This document shows positions 57,357-64,000 of a stretch of DNA of 64,000 nt, one piece after another. How positions within the stretch are numbered: the stretch's first letter is position 1; each line of letters starts with the position of its first letter. The DNA is from Cerioporus squamosus (lineage: Eukaryota > Basidiomycota > Agaricomycetes > Polyporales > Polyporaceae), in the NCBI GenBank assembly GCA_022592435.1, contig JABYQS010000004.1, positions 124,001-188,000 of the forward strand. Direction: 5' to 3'. Both the position numbers and the translations under genes were made by a program. The notes under the pieces were generated by a model that saw only the letters and a program-made list of their open reading frames with translations, was not told the DNA's origin and made no database searches.

Positions 57357-59623
57357 ATGAAGCTCGGATTCGCGTCCTTCGTGTCGGCCGCGGTGACCGC
57401 GTCTGTCTTGGCGGGCGTGGCGGCACAATGTCCGGATTTTACGACGTACTCACAGGTATGCGCTACTCCCAGTTCTGTCGTGGCGCTTGGACGCGTCAGT
57501 GCTGACTGCTAACGCGTCTTTCACCTGGGTTCGATGACAGACCCCGCAGGGAAACCCTTCGTCGGGACCCCTCGCCTTGCCCTACATGCGACCTGCGCCG
57601 GAGTGCCGTACGTTCAACAGTACAGCTGTTGAGGTACGTCCACACCAACTTCTTTGTGTCTTGAGGGCGCTGTTGACCCCAGCACGGTCTGCGCAGAAAG
57701 TGATCACAGACATGAAAGCGCGGCTGAAGGACCCAGACTTAGCCCGTCTCTTCGAGAACGCCTTCCCGAACACGCTGGGTATGTCACGCAATGTACATGC
57801 AGAGTGATGTGGCTGACACATTTGGGCTCGGAAAGACACGACTGTCAAGTATTTCAACACGGTAGGTCCTATCGAATCCTCTGCAGTCTATGCTGTCTCA
57901 CATTAGCTCACGCAGACGGAAAACCTCGCATTCATCATTACCGGGGTACGTACTTCTTGCGAGGTCTGGCAGCTCTTGACTCACGGACATGTTAGGACAT
58001 CACGTACGTCCAGTGTGCTCGTTTAGCCCGTTCTTCTCAGCGTTGACCCAACGTATCAAGCGCACAATGGTTGAGAGATACGGCGAATCAATTCGCGCAC
58101 TACCACACACTGTTGTCCCAAGACAAGGAACTGGCGACGCTCGTGAAAGCGGTCATCAATAACGAGGCCCGCTATGTCTCCGAGTACCCGTACTGCGGCG
58201 CATTCCAACCTCCGCCCGAGAGCGGTCTGGCACCAACCCATAATGATTGGGCAGACGGTGTCACAGTGAACCCGTGAGCATCGCAATTTTATAATTCACT
58301 GGAATTGAAGCTGACGCGCATGTCAGGCCCGTCAACAATCAAACTGTCTTCGAGTGCAAGGTACGTACCCAGCTTCAAAGCTTGCTAGTCAGTGTTCATT
58401 CTGAGGTTCTATAGTACGAAATCGACTCGCTCTGCGGCTTCCTCAAGCTGTCCAGGTCGTACTACCAGTCGACGAAAGACGCCTCGTTCATGAACGAGAA
58501 TTGGTTCACTGCCATCGACCAGATCTTCCGTGTGATTTGGGAGCAATCTCAGTCGACCTTCGACGAGGACTACAACTTCATCTCGTACTACAACTGGACC
58601 GGGGGCAACGGTGCGCTCTCGCCGGCTGTCCCGAACCACGGTAATGGCGAACCCAAGCTCTACACGGGCCTGGTGGGCACACATCATCGTCCCTCCGACG
58701 ATCTAAGCACGTTCGGTAGCTACCATGATTTCTGGCTTCTCGATGAGCAAGAACTGACGATTGTGATGATGTTAGCCTATTTGACCCCGGCAAACGCGAT
58801 GCTGAGCGTGGAGTTGACGCACTTGGCCGACGTACTTGACGCTGCTAAGCAAGCTCACAATGTGAGCAAGCTGGCTCGCCAGTATAGCTCGACCATCAGC
58901 AAGGCCATCTGGGATACCACAGTGGTCAACAACGTTTTCGCGTATGAGACAAATGGTCAGTTCTTCTGCTCATTGATGGAACTTGAGCCTCACAACCGCG
59001 CATAGGATTCGGAGGAAGATACGTCATGGACGATGCGAATGTTCCGGTGAGCATCTTTACACACATCGTATGCTGAGCAACACTAACGCACGCGTAGTCG
59101 CTGCTCTCTTTACCGTACCTTGGCTTCCTTGACAAGAAACATCCGGCCTACGTCAAGACCCGGAAGGTCCTGCTGTCCCGGAACAATCCCTATTATGCTG
59201 CAGGGAAGAACTTTAGCGGTATTGGGTACGATTCTTCGAGATTCCCACCTAGGTGCCTGCTGACTTGTCCTCCATCCCCAGCGGGCCTCATGTTGATGCC
59301 TACCATCCTTGGCCCATGTCGCAGATCTCTGCCATCTTCGGCACGGACGACGACGGCGAGATTCTGAACTCTCTATACCTGATCGCCAACGTAAGTAATA
59401 TCCCGCAATATGTATGTTCGCTGACCAGTGACGCGACCATACTTTACAGAACACTGCTGGTCTCGGCCTAATTCACGAGTCGGTGGCCATATACGACCAG
59501 ACCTTCACGCGGCCATGGTTCGCATGGGCGAACAGTTACTTCGCGGAGATGCTTCTCGACCTCGCCCAGCGGAAACCTCACCTCATCTTCAAGGATGGGA
59601 AGCCTTATGTTCCCGGCCAGTAA
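57357..59623 (+). CDS. Secreted glycoside hydrolase family 125 exo-alpha-1,6-mannosidase
   Basis: A signal peptide (MKLGFASFVSAAVTASVLAG) precedes CPDFTTYSQ and PLALPYMRPAPECRTFNS. Small exons then give LARLFENAFPNTL and ENLAFIITGDI. The hallmark RDTANQFAHY (family RDSANQ) follows, then YCGAFQPPPES and KYEIDSLCGFLKLSRSYY. The core continues GLVGTHHRPSDD and YLTPANAMLSVELTHLADV. Next come VMDDANVPSLLSLPYLGF, HVDAYHPWPMSQISAIFGT and LGLIHESVAIYDQTFTRPWF, ending YVPGQ at 59623. Asp of RD and Glu of HES correspond to the catalytic acid and base positions of the family. The enzyme should trim alpha-1,6-linked mannose from fungal mannoprotein or N-glycans. At 58716-58775 a 60-nt intron lies in an otherwise open frame; splicing restores STFAYLTPANAM as expected for GH125. 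Confidence 0.9.
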
Positions 59624-60217
59624 TCGCCAATCGACTGCGCATTGTCTGTGGTCAGGACTGCTGTACAATACACTGCTGCGCTCAGAGCCTGAATTTGCAC
59701 CACATCATTGATAGCTGCGCGTATGCTGCGTCTTGAACCTTGGCTGCCATCTGCTGCCACCCGTATGCATGCTGGCCGTGACCTACCGGCTTGCAAGTTC
59801 GGGCACAACGCCGAGTATCTCTGCCGAAGACATCGATTGACAACTGTGTACGGAACAGGATACTTGTGCTCTAGTATTAGTACAATGTGTTCATGTTATG
59901 AGCTGGACATGTCGTGAGCACTATACGGAGCGACTGGCCAAGGGGTAAGTTGGAAGAGCACGAAATAAACGCGAACATGGTGACCGGGAATGCATGGCAT
60001 GCGTGGCGTTGAAGGGCGTTGGACGCGACCCGCGTCACAGGCTACAGCCGAGCGGGCGTGTCTCTGTCAAGGGCTGTGATCTTCCTCGGCAAGCGCGCTC
60101 ACGTTCGTCCCAATAAATCCTCAGCTTTCAACATCTTCCACCTCCAGCCCCCCTGCACGCCGTCCGAGACGACAGTCAGCTTCCCGAGAGCCACTATCTC
60201 CCTCACCCAGTCCTCAG
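59624..60217. other. Intergenic region between tandem plus-strand genes
   Basis: About 590 bp, containing the GH125 3' region and the leader of the C2 gene (C-rich from about 60130). No gene seen. Confidence 0.5.
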
Positions 60218-62688
60218 ATGTCCAACGGCCGCCACATCGGCACCCTCATCGTCGTCATCCTTAAAGCGGTGTGTGTGTGCCCACGTCCCTACTGCCGGCC
60301 GCTGCTCACCGCGCGTGTTCGCGTACCAGAGGAACCTGCCAAACAAGCGTCACATAGGCAAGCAAGATCCGTACTGTCAAGTTTTCTTCAACGGGGAGAA
60401 GCGGCGCACCAAGGCGATCAAGCGTGGCGGGCAGCACCCCGAGTGGGACGAAGAGATCCGGTTTGAACTCTATGAGGACCTCGACGAGCTGCCGCATGTT
60501 CCTGGAGCAGACCCCCCTCCGCCGCCGCCAAAGAGCAATAGCAAGGGGCCTCCGAAGGTGAGGGGCGGCAAGTTCCTCGCATTGGCGTGTTACGCGGACG
60601 ACCCTCGCGAACCAGACCTGATTGGGGAGACCAAAGTTGATCTGACGGAGGTGCTGACCAAGGGCGAGACGGATGGTACGTTCACGCTGTATGAGTGCCA
60701 TCGCGCACACTAATGCGTCTCCCACAGAATGGTTCACCATCATGCACAAAGAAAAATACTGCGGCGAGGTGTACCTCGAGTTGACTTTCTGGTTGGATGT
60801 GAGTTTCAGTTACGTTTACAACGTTCCTCGCCGCGTTTACATGTCAATGCTACTAGGAACCTCCCCCGACGAAGAAGACCACTCCTAAGCCGACGAATGG
60901 ACAGTATGGTGGTCGTGGTACATTCGTCCCAATAGGCGATTCAGCTTCCTCGTCTTTGACCGACTTAACAAGAGTGGGCTCCACGGGCAGTCGGGATGAG
61001 ATTCGTCGCGAGAACTTGCCACCTTCTCTGCGCTCTTCAAATTCAAGACTGGATATATATGTCGCCCCATACGAGACGACCCGATCGCACAACTCGTCCG
61101 TAGATGGCATGTTGAACGACTTCGCGGAGCTGAGAGTAGATCAAGGGAACAGGCGACAAAGCATGCCAGTAAGTCTCGTTAGTGCTTCTGAACTCAGCAC
61201 AATCCGCTGACCGTACTTGCAGGCGCAGGGCGGTAGCTACCTCCCGCGACCTACCTCTGCAATGGCAGCACCGCCAGAGCAGCCGTCGTACTCCCAACAT
61301 AGTCTCCACCAGTCGACATACTCTGATGACGGAGGCTACCCCTACGATTATAACACAACTCAACCTCCTCAACCGTACCACCATGAGTCGGCCCCACTTC
61401 CGGATCCATACCAGCCACCTTACGAGCAGGCTGTTACTCCGGCGCCATCCAACTTCCACGGCCATGGTCGCCCCCGGTATAGCATGCCACCAATGTCCTC
61501 CGGATTCATGCCATTACCCCAGCCATCTGGATTTGTTCCTCTATCGTCCAATCCGCCACAACCATCCGGGTTCGCACCTCAGCCTACCGCGACGCCTGCT
61601 CCTGGAGCATATGGAGGAGCAGTCATTCCTTCTCGTCTTCCATCATCGAGCTTTTCCACGCTACCGCCTCCTCCGGTTGCACCATCTAGCTTCAATACTC
61701 AGGGCCCACCACCATCTTCGTCTTACCCACAATTGGCTCACTCGCCATCTCACTACTATCCTCCCCCTCAGAACCAACCGCCATCGACATCATTTCCCCA
61801 ACACGCAGCCCCGCCCTCGTCCTCCCCATACCCGTCCACGCCTCCCACATCGTCATATCCTTCCAATCCTCCACCGACATCCTCTTTTCCGCAACAACCT
61901 CCGCCCCCGCCGCCAACGTCTGCTCCGCCAACCGCACAACAATCCTACCCGCACTCTCCATCGACACCGGCCATTCCTCATGCGCATTCGGCACCTCCAG
62001 AGCAGCCTCCATATCCCAGTCATCCAACGTCGTCTCCTTCTCATGACCCCATCCCTCCGCCTCCGCCGTTGACGGAAAGTCCTCGAGCGGACATACAGGC
62101 TCACGACCGCTGCCTACACCCGGACAATCGACGTCGCAATATCCACAACATGCACGTCGACAATCCTCCCTCCCTGTTCCACCAGGTCCTCCACCCCCTG
62201 GTGCCCAGGGCTTCTACGCTGGCACACAAAATGCACCCTCCTTCCCAACCGCAATGCCTTACCAGTCAATCCCTCCTCCCCCATTACCCCAACAGCAACA
62301 GCCTCCGCCTCAGTCTTCATTTTCGAATGGGCAGTTGACGATTCCAGGACCACCACCGCCCTTGCCTGCGTCGTCATCGTCATCATCGTCGCTGCTGCAG
62401 CCTGCTCAGCCTCCTCCCAAGCGGCGCCCGAGTCTGCCTCCGCCCCCCGTCACCTACCAGCAGCAACAATCTGCGTTTCAGGCATTGCCCCCTCCACCTC
62501 CGCCGCCGAGCCTCCCCTCGCATCTGCAGTACGAACCTCCGACGAGTTCGTTCACGCCAGCTCCACAGGGTCACGCATACTACCCTGGGCCTCCTCCGAG
62601 ACCGCCTCAGTTCCTCCCTCCCGTCCCGCATCAGCACACTAATGGGGGCTACACCGTCCAAGGCGGCGAGTACAATTACGGACAATAA
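60218..62688 (+). CDS. C2-domain protein with long proline-rich tail, Inn1/Fic1-like cytokinesis factor; tail frame broken
   Basis: Exon 1 gives MSNGRHIGTLIVVILKA. After an intron of about 65 nt come RNLPNKRHIGKQDPYCQVFF, QHPEWDEEIRFELYED, FLALACYADDPREPDLIG and EKYCGEVYLELTFWLD. Together these form a type II C2 domain of about 140 residues. A Ser-rich linker (SSSLTDLTRVGSTGSRDEIR) follows. The remaining 430 or so residues are Pro/Ser/Gln/Tyr-rich with PxxP runs that could bind SH3 domains. This layout is that of S. cerevisiae Inn1 and S. pombe Fic1, which bind F-BAR/SH3 proteins at the division ring. Near 62060-62095 the proline-rich sense moves from one frame to another (SGHTGSRPLPTPGQ onward) and continues to 62688. 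Without correction the frame ends at 62338 with a scrambled tail. Confidence 0.78.
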
Positions 62689-63018
62689 TTGGACAGTAAT
62701 AGAATCTTAGTAGGATGTTCTCTGTAGCAATCGCGTCCCCGTCGTCGTCTTTCGTATATCTTCCTCAGTACGGACATCCCGCTATCGTTGCTACTCGATC
62801 CTCACCACAGTATATTCTCGCACACTCTCCCTCCGCACGTCCAATCCGCTCTTCACACCTTGACGCATATACAAACGCAAAGCTCACCTGACAGTTGACA
62901 AGCAATCCCTCAGTTCCGACGATATCTGTGTAGACCTAATAATGCATCCTTCTATATATTCAGTATACGCATCTAGAGTGGTGGAATGGGGAAAAGACCG
63001 TGACAACAGAGCCAGGCC
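62689..63018. other. Convergent intergenic spacer
   Basis: About 330 bp between convergent stops. No supported feature. Confidence 0.55.
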
Positions 63019-63602
63019 CTATTGCTCGGATGCCGACGCTTGCGGTGCCGCCGCAGGCTGCTCCGCTACCGCCGCTGCAGCTTCTGCGCGCGCACGCTCC
63101 GCTTTCCACTTCGCGATCTCTGTCTCGGTCGCGACGAGCCCGCGGCGCGCAAGGTCTATCCGTGCTTCGCGCCGGATGCTGTTCTCGCGGAGCCGCTGCT
63201 CGAGCTCGTGCTGTTGCAGAGCGGTCTCAGCACGGATGCAAAGCCCCAGTACGGAGACTTTTTCAAGTGTGCGTTCGACGAGGGAAATTGGGATTGGGGC
63301 GAGGTGAGAAGATGTTACTGGGTGAGGGAAGGGGGACTCAACCTATCGTGACAAGCCAGGCCTTGAGCGCGGGTGTTTGCCTCCTGTGTAATGCAATTGG
63401 GGAAGTGGCGCGTATCATAGCGTCAGCATCAGCGAGTAGACAGGCAGCTGTGTGGAACGCACCGGAATGCTGGCCATGAGTAGTGCCCTATGGCAGCAAG
63501 ACCGAGCCCGACCGCGCCGAACTGTGCAGCTCCTCGGAGGCCAGCTGCGGCTTGGACCTGGTACGCCTTCTCGATCTCCTCTTTGCGGCGCTGGGTATTC
63601 AT
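63019..63602 (-). CDS. Rcf2/HIG1-like mitochondrial inner-membrane protein
   Basis: Exon 1 begins at 63602 (MNTQRRKEEIEKAYQVQAAA) and has a first membrane segment GAAQFGAVGLGLAAIGHY. A short middle exon gives FRQTPALKAWLVTI. The last exon gives VLGLCIRAETALQQHELEQR and a charged coiled coil (RLRENSIRREARIDLARRGL, EIAKWKAERARAEA), ending in an Ala/Pro/Gln-rich tail at 63019. Two short helices joined by a P-x-LK-x-W loop and followed by C-x-x-AE resemble the N-terminal part of yeast Rcf2, which associates with cytochrome c oxidase supercomplexes. The middle exon is bounded by a GTGCGT donor upstream and GTTGAG downstream. Assignment is by pattern, not by strong motifs. Confidence 0.55.
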
Positions 63603-64000
63603 GGCGTGTGTGGAGGGATGCAAGGAGCTCAGCGGCGGCAGAAAGTCGCGGTCGTGGGCTGAGCGCAGATGAGAGTGTAGAGTAGATGGGAAGGACTGAA
63701 GGGGACGAGCGTTACGACTGGTGCATTCGGAGATCGCGCCGGAGGGAGGCGGAAGGGTCGGTATTCTCCGAAAGCTGCGAGGAGGCCTACTGGCCTCGAT
63801 CCATGGGTCATCCGACATATGTAGGTCTTTCCACCATCTACTGTCTTTCCACAACAACGAACATCTCTTGTCAGGCATATAAGTTAACAATATAAGTTAC
63901 GGGATCATCGGTGAACTGTACGAGTCATGTGGAGTTGCCAGAGAAGGAGAGAAACGCCAGTTGGTGATCCTCTGAACAGACAACCATCCGTCCCTCGTCA
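63603..64000. other. Upstream region of the Rcf2-like gene, to window end
   Basis: About 400 bp with short chance frames. Contains the presumed promoter of the minus-strand gene. A tcatat/aagtta-rich, AT-richer patch lies at 63865-63900. Confidence 0.45.

Overview
The window reads as nuclear DNA of an Agaricomycete (mushroom-type basidiomycete), most likely a wood-decay polypore-like fungus. Genes are dense and on both strands. They are broken by many 48-70 nt GT-AG introns, coding DNA is GC-rich in third positions, and several families are typical of basidiomycetes: two DUF6593 proteins, a bZIP with a DUF3425-like tail, an F-box/LRR protein, secreted GH128 and GH125 enzymes, and a 14-TM MFS transporter. 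I saw no prokaryotic features, no rRNA, and no tRNA I could defend.

Layout. 1-4.4 kb: an AGC kinase of the nrc-2/Fpk1 (flippase kinase) class, minus strand. 4.84-5.30 kb: a 465-bp non-autonomous hAT-like transposon with inverted ends and an 8-bp target-site duplication. 5.3-16.1 kb: a gene-poor island in which I recognise no family, although several minus-strand segments look coding; an unresolved many-exon gene or decayed gene copies are the main possibilities. 16.3-19.5 kb: MFS transporter. 19.9-23.5 kb: a small membrane protein, mitochondrial uS14 and a bZIP factor. 25.7-29.5 kb: a DUF6593 protein, RNA polymerase subunit RPB12 and a Ser/Pro-rich protein. 30.8-35.8 kb: GPATCH11-like G-patch protein and a WD40 protein, divergent. 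36.5-39.4 kb: a secreted M28 aminopeptidase divergent from mitochondrial uL11. 40.6-45.6 kb: a second DUF6593 protein, an AhpD-like protein and GH128. 46.3-54.4 kb: a two-RRM protein, PYM (exon-junction-complex recycling), an MCUR1/Fmp32-like mitochondrial protein, ZCCHC9-like zinc-knuckle protein and a long Ser-rich protein. 55.1-63.6 kb: an F-box/LRR gene, GH125 alpha-mannosidase, a C2/proline-rich protein resembling cytokinesis factors Inn1/Fic1, and an Rcf2-like mitochondrial protein.

The genes are not one pathway. Loose themes are mitochondrial housekeeping (uS14m, uL11m, MCUR1-like, Rcf2-like), RNA biology (RRM, PYM, ZCCHC9, GPATCH11, RPB12) and secreted hydrolases (M28, GH128, GH125). 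Three genes (M28, F-box, C2 protein) have reading-frame breaks. They are either real lesions or indel errors in the assembly, and this should be settled before those models are used. The most solid unannotated-type element is the hAT-like MITE. The most open question is the 11-kb island.
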